This document shows positions 10,169-18,926 of a DNA stretch of 64,000 nucleotides, in pieces; positions within the stretch are counted from its first letter, which is position 1; the number at the start of each line of letters is the position of its first letter. The stretch is from assembly GCA_943788115.1 (NCBI GenBank), contig CALSPA010000005.1:186001-250000 (forward strand), in the 5' to 3' direction. The notes under the pieces were generated by a model. That model ran no database searches. It was not told where the DNA came from and saw only the letters and a list, made by a program, of their open reading frames with translations. The translations under genes were made by a program, and so were the position numbers. The stretch comes from an uncultured Flavobacteriales bacterium. GTDB taxonomy: Bacteria > Bacteroidota > Bacteroidia > Flavobacteriales_D > Parvicellaceae.

Positions 10169-11460
10169 ATGAATTATAAAAAAGCTATTAAACAAATCAT
10201 TTTAGCTCCACTATTTCTATTGGTTGTTACTCCTTTTAGCGCTCAAATAAGCACACAGAATTTATCAGGAAAAAATATAAACACCATTACAACGGCTGTT
10301 CCTTTTTTATTAATATCTCCTGACTCTCGTTCTGGAGCTATGGGTGATGTTGGTGTAGCGATTAAGCCTGATGCTAATTCTACATATTGGAATCCAGCCA
10401 AATTAGCTTTTATTGATGACTCAAAAGATATGGGTTTTAGTATGTCTTATTCTCCATGGTTAAGAGCTTTAGTTAATGACATTAACCTAGCTTATTTGAC
10501 TGGCTATAAAAAACTAGATCGTAATTCTGCTGTTGGTGTTTCATTAAGGTATTTTTCTTTAGGTAACATTACATTTACAGATAATTTTGGTACTACTATA
10601 AGGGATTTTAAACCTAACGAATTTTCACTTGATGTTTGTTATTCAAGAAAATTAAGCTCCAATTTTGGTGCTGGATTATCTGCAAGGTATATTTATTCCA
10701 ACCTTACCGGGGGAACTAATGTTGGCGGTGCAGATACAAAGCCTGGTCAAAGTGTTGCAACTGATTTGTCGATGTACTATGTTACAAATGAATTTAAAAT
10801 TGCAGATAAGAAATCTGATGTTTCCATAGGGATGAATATTTCTAATATTGGAGCTAAAATGGCTTACACTGAAAATGCTGATAGAGATTTTATTCCTACT
10901 AATTTAAGATTAGGAACAGCTCTTAATATGGAAATTGATGATTTTAATGAATTTACTTTTTCAATAGATGCCAATAAGCTTTTGGTTCCAACTCAGCCCG
11001 TGTTTGCTTTAAATTCAAATGGTGCGACTATTCCTTCTAACAGTAATGGTACTGGATATGAATTTTTTCAGGAAGAGATCCTAACGTAGGAGTTGCTTCT
11101 GGAATGTTTGGTTCGTTTAGTGATGCTCCTGGTAATGTTTTCATTGATGACAATGGTGATCAACAAGTTGAAAGTGGAAGTAGGTTTAAAGAGGAGCTTA
11201 ATGAAATTAATCTTTCTATTGGAATGGAGTATTTATATAGCCAATTGTTTGCAATTAGAGCAGGGTATTTTCATGAGCATCCAACAAAAGGAAATAGAAG
11301 GTTTTTATCTTTAGGAGCAGGTGTTAAATACAAGGTTTTAGAACTAGACCTTTCTTATTTATTAGCACTTACACAGCAAAGCCCTCTCGCTAACACCTTA
11401 AGATTCTCTTTGAAATTTAATTTTGGTGATGATAAATCATCTGATGATTCTAGTATATAG
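10169..11460 (+). CDS. porV: PorV (LptO), T9SS outer-membrane protein, one frameshift near 11070
   Basis: PorV is an outer-membrane beta-barrel of the FadL-like group that shuttles T9SS cargo and works with PorU in the attachment complex. A signal peptide (VVTPFSAQ) is followed by the family block LLISPDSRSGAMGDVGVA and NSTYWNPAKLAF. The frame stops at 11089 after GYEFF, while GRDPNVGVASGMFGSF through FSLKFNFGDD continues in the next frame to 11460. Adding one T to the six-T run at 11063-11068 restores a single protein of about 430 residues. It sits directly downstream of porU, the usual partner. Confidence 0.9.
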
Positions 11461-11461
11461 T

Positions 11462-12334
11462 TTACTCAGAACCAAGACCTTCATCTACAAACTTACCATC
11501 TTGTTCATCAGCATAGTAGTGAATAAATATCTGTGCTGTATCGTTTAAGAAATTGATTTTCCCGATTTCAAATCTTGTTATTTTCAAACCTGTTCTTTTC
11601 TCAAGATCTTCTTTAAGCAGGTGATGATTTTCTGGAACTATTAAATCTATTTTTTCGTAGGTAATTACTTTTCTGGATTCATGTTTTAAAAGCCATAATC
11701 TCTCCATTCCATAGGTTGCAAAAATGATTACCGAATTAGTTAAAAGAAGCTCAGAGTAGCTCATTTTTTTATTTGCTAATGCATTTATAACAGAAATTCC
11801 AATTACAATGAATAAATAAGTCATTTCTTTAATAGGAATAGGGTCAGTTCTATACCTAATAATTCCAAAAATGGCAAATAATCCTAATGCCATTCCTAAA
11901 CCTAATTCAAACTTTTTTAATGTAAAGCAGATAAAAAAGACTAAAATACTTATCATGATATAGGTAAAAAGGTAGTCTTTCCTTTTTGCTAATGGGTAGT
12001 AAATTACTCTGGCTATTAGAAGTATGGCGATTAAATTTAAAAGAAATCTAAATGAGAGCTTAATGAAATCGTCATCATATAGCTTAACATCTAAAAAACT
12101 TTTAGCTTCTTTTTTACTAGAGCTTTTAATTTCTTCAATTGTTTTGCCAAGATTGTTGAGTGTTTTTGCAGAGTTTTTGACATCTTTTGATGTTTGTTTC
12201 ACTGCAAGTTCTATTTCTTGAATATCTTCAAAACTAGGTGATACTTTATTTTCATTGTTTTGAGCAATAAAAACACTTACAAATAGCATTGAGCAAAAAA
12301 GTAAAATGAAATGTAGTTGATTTTGTTTTTTCAT
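11462..12334 (-). CDS. DUF4956 membrane protein, partner of VTC protein
   Basis: An N-terminal signal-like segment (residues 8-24) is followed by a Lys/Ser-rich probable coiled coil (35-80). Four predicted membrane helices (about 95-115, 120-140, 144-160, 171-187) and a soluble C-terminal domain of about 90 residues follow. The conserved stretch LGLGMALGLFAIFGIIRYRTDPIPIKEM is the hallmark of DUF4956. The biochemical role of the family is unknown. It lies 12 bases downstream of a VTC-domain gene, an arrangement that suggests a joint role in polyphosphate or membrane phosphate handling (inference). It converges on porV with almost no gap. Confidence 0.85.
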   Translation of the reverse strand: MKKQNQLHFILLFCSMLFVSVFIAQNNENKVSPSFEDIQEIELAVKQTSKDVKNSAKTLNNLGKTIEEIKSSSKKEAKSFLDVKLYDDDFIKLSFRFLLNLIAILLIARVIYYPLAKRKDYLFTYIMISILVFFICFTLKKFELGLGMALGLFAIFGIIRYRTDPIPIKEMTYLFIVIGISVINALANKKMSYSELLLTNSVIIFATYGMERLWLLKHESRKVITYEKIDLIVPENHHLLKEDLEKRTGLKITRFEIGKINFLNDTAQIFIHYYADEQDGKFVDEGLGSE

Positions 12335-12346
12335 TATTAGTATTTA

Positions 12347-13156
12347 TTAGGCAGATATTTTTTTTAATTGAATGAATTTCTTTTTAAATCTATTTATTTT
12401 TAAGTTTTGATAAACAGAGCCTGCACCTATGCAATATTTACTTATTCGTGCTGGTCTAATTTGTAACTTTTTTAACTTTAAATAAGCAGGGCTTTGTATG
12501 TTAACTCTTTCTTGTTTCAACTCACAAATAACAATATTTTTAAGTTGTTTTCTTTCTTTTTTAAACTCGAATGACAAGTTTATATCTATAGTTAGTCGCT
12601 CTTTTCTTTTTTCATTGGTTAATGTAATACGATCAAAGCTATTCCAAATTTTCATTTGTAACGGGTTCTTGTTTTGAACAATTTTTTGAATAAAATCTAT
12701 TGATTCAGTAGAAAGATTTTCCTCAAAGTCATTAATTAATGTTCTAGTTTTAATTGTTCTACCTTTATTCTTGTTTTTTATTTCTAGAAAACAAAGTGAA
12801 GAGTCTATATATTTCCTTATTCTCACTTTAAAACGATTGCCTTTCTGATTATGGTGATGATTATAAAATTCAAAGTCTTTAGTGTCATAATATAGTGTCT
12901 TATAACTAGCGATGTTTTTATTTTTAATTGTTAGAATTTTATAATCTTTTGAACATGATTCTAAAAATTGTTCTAACGTATTTAGATTAAATACAAATTT
13001 TGTGTCAGTTCTATTGAGTAATTTCACATTGTCCATCTCTTTCAATGAGATAGATTCAAATAAAGCTAATATGTTGTTTAATTTCTCCAATTTATTAATA
13101 CAAGTATAATTATTTAATGTCTTTGATGTGGTAGTATCCGTTAATAATTTAGACAT
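12347..13156 (-). CDS. VTC-domain protein, candidate polyphosphate polymerase
   Basis: The VTC domain forms a tunnel lined with basic residues that, in yeast Vtc4, polymerises polyphosphate from ATP. Seen here: NRTDTKFVF (residues 48-56), RFKVRIRKY (108-116) and FLEIKNKNKGRTIKTR (123-138), the basic strands of the tunnel, and a C-terminal RISKYCIG block. At 269 residues it is a stand-alone catalytic domain without SPX or membrane segments; the neighbouring DUF4956 protein could provide the membrane part. Polyphosphate synthesis is inferred from the family and not proven for bacterial members of this size. Confidence 0.82.
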   Translation of the reverse strand: MSKLLTDTTTSKTLNNYTCINKLEKLNNILALFESISLKEMDNVKLLNRTDTKFVFNLNTLEQFLESCSKDYKILTIKNKNIASYKTLYYDTKDFEFYNHHHNQKGNRFKVRIRKYIDSSLCFLEIKNKNKGRTIKTRTLINDFEENLSTESIDFIQKIVQNKNPLQMKIWNSFDRITLTNEKRKERLTIDINLSFEFKKERKQLKNIVICELKQERVNIQSPAYLKLKKLQIRPARISKYCIGAGSVYQNLKINRFKKKFIQLKKISA

Positions 13157-13233
13157 AAATAGTTTAATTAGCTTTAAACATCATTAAATTAGCTCTTTAG
13201 AATTAAATTTTTTTAACAGTTGAGTATTTGCCA

Positions 13234-13728
13234 ATGAAAAAAGAAATAAAAATAAATTATAATACATATTCATCAATAAATGAATTAGATGATGTTTCTA
13301 AAATGTTGTTAATTTCTGCTCAAGATTGCATGCGAAAGGCTTACGCTGTCTATTCTGGTTTTTATGTCGGGGCTGCATTGCTTTTAGATAATGGTGAGGT
13401 GATAACAGGGAATAATCAAGAAAACATTGCATTTCCATCCTCTATGTGTGCTGAAAGAGTTGCTTTGTATTTCTGTAAAGCAAACTTTCCAAATTCAAAG
13501 GTCTTGAAAATTGCAATTGCTGCTAGGTCTTCTGAAGGAGTTTTAGATGATTTAATTACACCTTGTGGCGCTTGTAGACAGGTGATGTCAGAATATGAAA
13601 GGATTCAGGGAGAAAACATGCAAGTAATTCTAAAAGCAGAAGCTGGAGAAGTTCTAGTTTTTGAATCTGTAACCAATTTACTCCCTTTGGCGTTTGAGTC
13701 TGAGGCATTAAACAGGAAGAATAAATAA
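13234..13728 (+). CDS. cdd: Cytidine deaminase
   Basis: Zinc-dependent pyrimidine salvage enzyme converting cytidine or deoxycytidine to uridine or deoxyuridine. The zinc site and catalytic Glu are visible as MCAERVA (Cys72, Glu74) and PCGACRQ (Cys111, Cys114). The length of 164 residues is slightly long for the homotetrameric type but normal for Bacteroidota. The ATG at 13234 is chosen over an in-frame TTG six bases upstream. Lies between VTC (divergent) and pdhA. A porU-porV-cdd-pdhA order recalls other Flavobacteriia from memory. Confidence 0.93.
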   Translation: MKKEIKINYNTYSSINELDDVSKMLLISAQDCMRKAYAVYSGFYVGAALLLDNGEVITGNNQENIAFPSSMCAERVALYFCKANFPNSKVLKIAIAARSSEGVLDDLITPCGACRQVMSEYERIQGENMQVILKAEAGEVLVFESVTNLLPLAFESEALNRKNK

Positions 13729-13771
13729 GATAATTCCAATCAACAAATGGAATTTGAATATTGAATTAATA

Positions 13772-13779
13772 TATATTTG
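13772..13779 (+). promoter_or_regulatory. Candidate -7 box before pdhA
   Basis: TATATTTG fits the TAnnTTTG consensus, 21 bases before the ATG at 13801. A TTTG at 13753-13756 could be the -33 element, although the spacing of 15 is short. Confidence 0.45.
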
Positions 13780-13800
13780 TACGAAATAATTTTAGAAAAT

Positions 13801-14844
13801 GACAACAACTACTGCTGTGAAGAAAAAAGAGGTAAATAAATCAACTGGAAAATCTTCTCTTAAGTATTCAAAAAACAATACTTAAAGTGGTATGAGGATA
13901 TGCTACTCATGCGTAAAATTGAAGAAAAAGTAGGACACCTTTATATTCAACAAAAATTTGGGGGCTTTTGTCACCTATATATTGGTCAAGAAGCTGTTGT
14001 TGCTGGAACCGCTTCAGGTTGCAATAAAGAAGACAAGCACATTACTGCTTATAGAGACCATGCTCATCCAATTGCATTAGGAGTTCACCCTAAATACATG
14101 ATGGCCGAATTGTATGGCAAAACTACCGGAATGTCTAAAGGCAAAGGTGGATCTATGCACATGTTTCATAAAGAAGTTAATCTTATGGGGGGGCATGGAA
14201 TAGTTGGTGCTCAAATTCCTATGGGAGCAGGAATTGCATTTGCAGATAAATACAAAGGAAATAAGGCTGTAACTTATTGTTCTTTTGGTGATGGAGCAGC
14301 ACGTCAAGGAGCTCTTCATGAAACTTTTAATATGGCCATGATGTGGAAACTTCCTGTTGTTTTTATTATTGAAAATAATAATTATGCTATGGGTACTTCT
14401 GTAAGTAGAACTACCAATGTTATGAATATGAGTGAAATGGGAGATTCATATCACATGCCTTCAAAACAAGTTGACGGAATGTCTGTTGAAGCTGTTCATG
14501 AAGCTATTGAAGAAGCAGCAAATAGAGCTAGAAAAGGAGAAGGACCGACTCTTCTCGATATTAATACATATAGATATAAAGGACATTCAATGTCTGATCC
14601 TCAAAAGTATCGTTCAAAAGAAGAGGTTGAAGAATACAAAGCTAAAGATCCAATTTCTTTAGTTTTAGAAACTATAAAAGCAAATAAATTTGCATCCAAA
14701 ATTGAGCTTGAAAAAATTCAAGCTAAAGTTAAAGACATTGTTGAGGAATCTGTTAGGTTTGCCGAGGAATCTCCAGACCCATCTAAAGAAGAGCTTTATG
14801 AAGATGTATACACTCAGAAAGATTACCCTTTCATTAAAGAATAA
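13801..14844 (+). CDS. pdhA: Pyruvate dehydrogenase E1 alpha subunit, frameshift in N-terminus
   Basis: E1 alpha binds thiamine diphosphate with a separate beta subunit and decarboxylates pyruvate for the PDH complex. The TPP-binding motif begins GDGAARQGALHETFNMA, preceded by GKGGSMHMF and GGHGIVGAQIPMGAG, and followed by YRYKGHSMSDP. The expected start is the ATG at 13801 (MTTTTAVKKK), but that frame stops at 13883 after KYSKNNT. One extra A in the A6 run near 13870 would give KYSKKQYLKWYEDMLLMRK and join the rest. As written, only an ATG at 13900 gives a shorter protein of 314 residues lacking the conserved opening. Followed by pdhC at 26 bases; the E1 beta gene is not in this window. Confidence 0.92.
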
Positions 14845-14870
14845 TTAATAAATTAAAATCAACTATACTA

Positions 14871-16130
14871 ATGGCTGAAGTTGTAAAAATGCCCAAATTA
14901 AGTGACACCATGACTGAAGGTGTTGTTGCCGAATGGCATAAAAAGGTAGGTGATTCTGTTGAAACAGGTGATTTACTTGCAGAAATAGAAACTGATAAAG
15001 CAACAATGGAATTTGAATCTTTCCAAGATGGAGTTTTATTACATATTGGTGTTCAGAAGGGAAAAACAGCCCCTGTCGATTCTATACTTGCAATTTTAGG
15101 TGAAAAGGGTGAAGATGTTTCTGCTCTACTAGAATCAGAGAAAAATCAGCCTATAGTTGAAGAGGTTGTAGAAAAGAAGTCCGAAGTTAAAGAAGAGAAA
15201 AAAGTAGAAGTTGTCGTTCCTGAAAAAACTGTTGTGACACCAGCTCCTAAAGGAAGTTATCCAGTGGCTAATTCTGTTTCTAATGGTAAGGTTAAGGCAT
15301 CACCATTGGCAAAAAAACTAGCAAGTGATAGAAATATTAATCTAAACTTATTAACTGGTTCAGGGGAAGATGGTAGAATTATTAAAAGAGATGTTGATAA
15401 TTATCAAGGGAATACAACAAGTTTTGTAGGTTCAGAAAGTTTTGTTGATGAGCCTGTTTCTCAAATGAGAAAAGTAATAGCACAAAGGTTAGGTGAAAGT
15501 AAATTTACTGCTCCTCATTTTTATTTATCAGTTACCATTGATATGGAAAATGCAATGTCTGCTAGAAAGTCTATAAATAGCTCTATTGCGCCATCTAAAA
15601 TATCTTTTAATGATTTAGTTGTTAAAGCAGTTGCTTCATCATTAAAAGAGCATCCTCAAGTTAATTCTTCATGGTTAGGTGACGTAATTAGATACAACAA
15701 TCATGTTAATATTGGTGTTGCAGTTGCTGTTGATGACGGATTACTCGTGCCTGTTGTTCGATTTGCTGATGGAAAATCATTAATTCAAATAGGAGCAGAA
15801 GTTAAAGATTTTGCTCAACGAGCAAAAGAGAAAAAATTACAACCTGAAGATTGGGAAGGAAACACCTTTACCATTTCTAATTTAGGAATGTTTGGTATTG
15901 AAGACTTTACGGCAATAATTAATCCTCCAGATGCTTGTATTTTAGCTATTGGTGGGATTCAATCAAAACCTGTTGTTAAAGATGGAGCAGTGGTTGCTGG
16001 AAACACAATGAAGGTAACTTTAAGTTGTGACCACAGGGTTGTTGATGGTGTTGTGGGATCAATGTTCTTAAATACATTTAAAAATTATATGGAAAACCCA
16101 GTTTTGCTTTTAGGTAAAGCTGCTATTTAG
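14871..16130 (+). CDS. pdhC: Pyruvate dehydrogenase E2, dihydrolipoamide acetyltransferase
   Basis: Core subunit of the PDH complex, moving acetyl groups from E1 to CoA. One N-terminal lipoyl domain (residues 1-77) with lipoyl Lys43 in ETDKATMEF is followed by a charged linker rich in Glu, Lys and Val (95-130). A peripheral-subunit-binding domain follows (about 142-176, ASPLAKKLASDRNI through GEDGRIIKRDV), then the acyltransferase domain with His388 in SCDHRVVDG. 419 residues is short because many Bacteroidota E2 proteins carry two lipoyl domains and this one has one. Operon with pdhA; terminator follows. Confidence 0.95.
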   Translation: MAEVVKMPKLSDTMTEGVVAEWHKKVGDSVETGDLLAEIETDKATMEFESFQDGVLLHIGVQKGKTAPVDSILAILGEKGEDVSALLESEKNQPIVEEVVEKKSEVKEEKKVEVVVPEKTVVTPAPKGSYPVANSVSNGKVKASPLAKKLASDRNINLNLLTGSGEDGRIIKRDVDNYQGNTTSFVGSESFVDEPVSQMRKVIAQRLGESKFTAPHFYLSVTIDMENAMSARKSINSSIAPSKISFNDLVVKAVASSLKEHPQVNSSWLGDVIRYNNHVNIGVAVAVDDGLLVPVVRFADGKSLIQIGAEVKDFAQRAKEKKLQPEDWEGNTFTISNLGMFGIEDFTAIINPPDACILAIGGIQSKPVVKDGAVVAGNTMKVTLSCDHRVVDGVVGSMFLNTFKNYMENPVLLLGKAAI

Positions 16131-16153
16131 TTGAAATAATTTAGAATAGCATT

Positions 16154-16183
16154 GGGGTGAATTTTTATTCACCCCTTTTTTTT
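16154..16183 (+). terminator. Rho-independent terminator after pdhC
   Basis: GGGGTGAA (16154-16161) pairs with TTCACCCC (16168-16175) around a six-base loop and is followed by eight T. Confidence 0.9.
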
Positions 16184-16211
16184 GTTTATTTATAGCGTAT
16201 ATTTCTATGAA

Positions 16212-18308
16212 ATGGAATTTTTAAAGACTACAATAGAGTATTTAAAAGGTGTAGGCCCCCAGAGAGCAGAGACATTAAATAAAGAAGTAAGGATTTTCAC
16301 TTTTAATGATTTACTTCATTATTTTCCATTTAGGTATGTTGATCGTTCAATTGTTCATGATATAGTCGATGTTCCGGCCATCGATACAGATGTTCAGCTT
16401 AAAGGTAAAATCACAAGTGTTAAAGAATACGGTGCTGCTAGAAAAAAGAGATTAGTTGCGGTTTTAAAGGATGAGACTTTTTCAATTGAATTAATTTGGT
16501 TTAAGGGGATTAAATGGGTCAAACCGACCCTTGTTGTAGGTAAATCATATTTGGTTTTTGGTAAAGCCAATCAGTTTGGAAGTAAATGGAACATTGCACA
16601 TCCAGATATAGACCTTGTTGATGCTGTAAAATTAATTCCTGGTATGCTACAACCAATATATCATTCGGGGGAGAAACTTACATCTAAGGGTTTAAATACA
16701 AGAGGTTTTGAAAGGATTGTTTCTAATCTTTTAACTGTTTCTAAAGGGAAAATTTCAGAATCTTTAACTCCTCAATTAATTAGTGAATTTAAACTTACAG
16801 ATAGAGATACTGCATTTCAAGATATCCATCGACCAATAAATTCTTCAGCCCTTAAGAATGCTTTATTTAGATTAAAGTTTGAAGAGTTGTTTTTTTTGCA
16901 ATTGGCAATTAATAAACAGAAAATTAATACTCAACGAAAAAGCAAGGGGTATGTTTTCTCTAAAGTAGGTGTTTTTTTTAATCAATTTTATAAAACGCAT
17001 TTGCCTTTTGAATTAACAGGTGCTCAAAAAAGAGTTGTCAAAGAAATTAGAAAAGACTTGGGATCAGGGTTACACATGAATCGACTTTTACAAGGTGATG
17101 TTGGTAGCGGTAAAACATTAGTTGCCGTTTTAAATATTTTAATTGCAATTGATAATGATTTTCAATCTTGTTTAATGGCTCCTACAGAAATTCTTGCAAC
17201 TCAGCATTTCCATACTGTTAAAGAACTATTAAATGGCATGGATATTAATGTGAAATTACTAACAGGATCTTCGAAGAAAAAAGAGCGTTCGGTAATACAT
17301 GATGAATTAATTAATGGATCTATTTCTTTATTAATTGGTACTCATGCTGTACTTGAAGATGTTGTTAAATTTAAAAATTTAGGTTTAGCAATTATTGATG
17401 AGCAGCATCGTTTTGGAGTTGCTCAACGTTCAAAACTTTGGAAAAAAAACACTTTCCCTCCTCATATTTTAGTGATGACAGCTACTCCAATTCCAAGAAC
17501 TTTAGCTATGACTTTTTACGGAGATTTAGATGTTTCATTGATAGATGAAATGCCTCCTGGAAGAAAAGAAATTAAAACTATTCATCGTTTTGATACAAAT
17601 AGATTAAAAGTGTTTCAATTCATTGAAGATGAAATCAAGAAAGGAAGACAGGTTTATATTGTTTATCCTCTTATTGAAGAATCTAAAACATTGGATTATA
17701 AAGATTTGATGGACGGGTATGATAGTATTTCAAGACGATTTCCTTTGCCCGAATACAGAGTAAGTATTGTTCATGGTAAAATGAAGTCTGCAGATAAAGA
17801 GCTTGAAATGCAAAAATTTGCAAAAGGTGAAACACAAATTATGGTTGCAACTACCGTAATTGAAGTAGGTGTAAATGTTCCAAATGCTTCAGTTATGATT
17901 GTTGAAAGTGCTGAGAAATTTGGATTATCTCAACTCCATCAGCTAAGGGGAAGAGTGGGCAGGGGAGCTGAACAGTCATTTTGTGTGCTTATGACGAGTT
18001 ATAAACTTTCAGTAGACGCAAGGGCTAGAATGGAGACAATGGTACGTACAAACGATGGATTTGAAATTGCTGAAGTAGATTTAAGAATGAGGGGTCCAGG
18101 AGATATTATGGGGACACAACAGAGTGGAATTATAGATTTGAAATTGGCAGACCTAGCCAAGGATAACCAGTTAATTATTTTAGCTAGAGATGCAGCTCAA
18201 AAGATTTTAAAAAATGACCCAGATTTAACCAGTACAGAAAACTTGATAATTAGAAAAGAATTAATTAGGCAGATGAAATTAAAACCTAACTGGAGCAGGA
18301 TTAGTTAA
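16212..18308 (+). CDS. recG: ATP-dependent DNA helicase RecG
   Basis: Branched-DNA helicase that regresses stalled forks and processes Holliday junctions. The N-terminal wedge/OB region opens with TTIEYLKGVGPQRAETL. Superfamily 2 motifs follow: Walker A GDVGSGKT, DEQH in IIDEQHRFGVAQR, TATPIPRT (motif III), and the TRG-type C-terminal region TTVIEVGVNVPNA and HQLRGRVGRG. 698 residues is normal. ATG at 16212 (MEFLKTTIEYL) is chosen; the frame opens at 16182 within the preceding terminator, so the upstream ten codons are unlikely to be translated. Confidence 0.96.
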   Translation: MEFLKTTIEYLKGVGPQRAETLNKEVRIFTFNDLLHYFPFRYVDRSIVHDIVDVPAIDTDVQLKGKITSVKEYGAARKKRLVAVLKDETFSIELIWFKGIKWVKPTLVVGKSYLVFGKANQFGSKWNIAHPDIDLVDAVKLIPGMLQPIYHSGEKLTSKGLNTRGFERIVSNLLTVSKGKISESLTPQLISEFKLTDRDTAFQDIHRPINSSALKNALFRLKFEELFFLQLAINKQKINTQRKSKGYVFSKVGVFFNQFYKTHLPFELTGAQKRVVKEIRKDLGSGLHMNRLLQGDVGSGKTLVAVLNILIAIDNDFQSCLMAPTEILATQHFHTVKELLNGMDINVKLLTGSSKKKERSVIHDELINGSISLLIGTHAVLEDVVKFKNLGLAIIDEQHRFGVAQRSKLWKKNTFPPHILVMTATPIPRTLAMTFYGDLDVSLIDEMPPGRKEIKTIHRFDTNRLKVFQFIEDEIKKGRQVYIVYPLIEESKTLDYKDLMDGYDSISRRFPLPEYRVSIVHGKMKSADKELEMQKFAKGETQIMVATTVIEVGVNVPNASVMIVESAEKFGLSQLHQLRGRVGRGAEQSFCVLMTSYKLSVDARARMETMVRTNDGFEIAEVDLRMRGPGDIMGTQQSGIIDLKLADLAKDNQLIILARDAAQKILKNDPDLTSTENLIIRKELIRQMKLKPNWSRIS

Positions 18309-18331
18309 TTTCTTTAAGAGCACATTATTTT

Positions 18332-18339
18332 TATATTTG
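18332..18339 (+). promoter_or_regulatory. Candidate -7 box before efp
   Basis: TATATTTG fits TAnnTTTG and ends 20 bases before the efp ATG. No clear -33 element is seen. Confidence 0.45.
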
Positions 18340-18359
18340 CCTTTCATTTAAAATAAATT

Positions 18360-18926
18360 ATGGCATCAACATCAGAAATTAAAAATGGATTATGCATTAA
18401 GCACAATCATAAATTGGTTCAGGTTGTAGAGTTTCAACATGTTAAACCTGGAAAAGGTCCCGCTTTTGTAAGAACAAAGCTAAAAGGAATTGAAGATGGT
18501 CGTGTTGTTGACCATACATTCCCTTCTGGACATAAAATTGATATTGTTAGAATCGAGAATAGATCTTATCAATTTTTATACAAAGAAGGTGATGGCTATC
18601 ATTTTATGAATACAAGTACATACGAACAGGTTTATATTGAAGGTCACATGATTCAAAAACCAGAGTTTATGAAAGAAGGAGAAATAAGTACAATTATTTT
18701 TCATTCAGAAGAAGAATTGCCATTAGTTGTTGAACAAGCACAATTTATGTCTGCAGAAGTAACCTATACAGAGCCAGGTATAAAAGGTGATACAGCTACC
18801 AATACGATGAAGCCAGCAACTATTGATACAGGTGCAGAAATAAGAGTTCCTTTATTTATAGATACTGGAGATAAAATTAAAGTAGACATTCACAAAGGTG
18901 TTTATGTAGAAAGAATTAAATCATAA
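18360..18926 (+). CDS. efp: Translation elongation factor P
   Basis: Binds stalled ribosomes between P and E sites and relieves arrest at proline runs. The loop PGKGPAF (residues 30-36) places Lys32 at the normally modified position. Domains II and III run through YTEPGIKGDT and the C-terminal signature GAEIRVPLFIDTGDKIKVDIHKGVYVERI. 188 residues, full length. The TAA stop overlaps the next gene's ATG by one base, implying coupled translation. No epmA/epmB-type modification gene is seen in this window. Confidence 0.97.
   Translation: MASTSEIKNGLCIKHNHKLVQVVEFQHVKPGKGPAFVRTKLKGIEDGRVVDHTFPSGHKIDIVRIENRSYQFLYKEGDGYHFMNTSTYEQVYIEGHMIQKPEFMKEGEISTIIFHSEEELPLVVEQAQFMSAEVTYTEPGIKGDTATNTMKPATIDTGAEIRVPLFIDTGDKIKVDIHKGVYVERIKS

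Noticed and set aside
13900-14844. pdhA starting at the ATG at 13900
   Set aside because: The conserved residues KWYEDMLL lie upstream in a shifted frame joined to an ATG at 13801.
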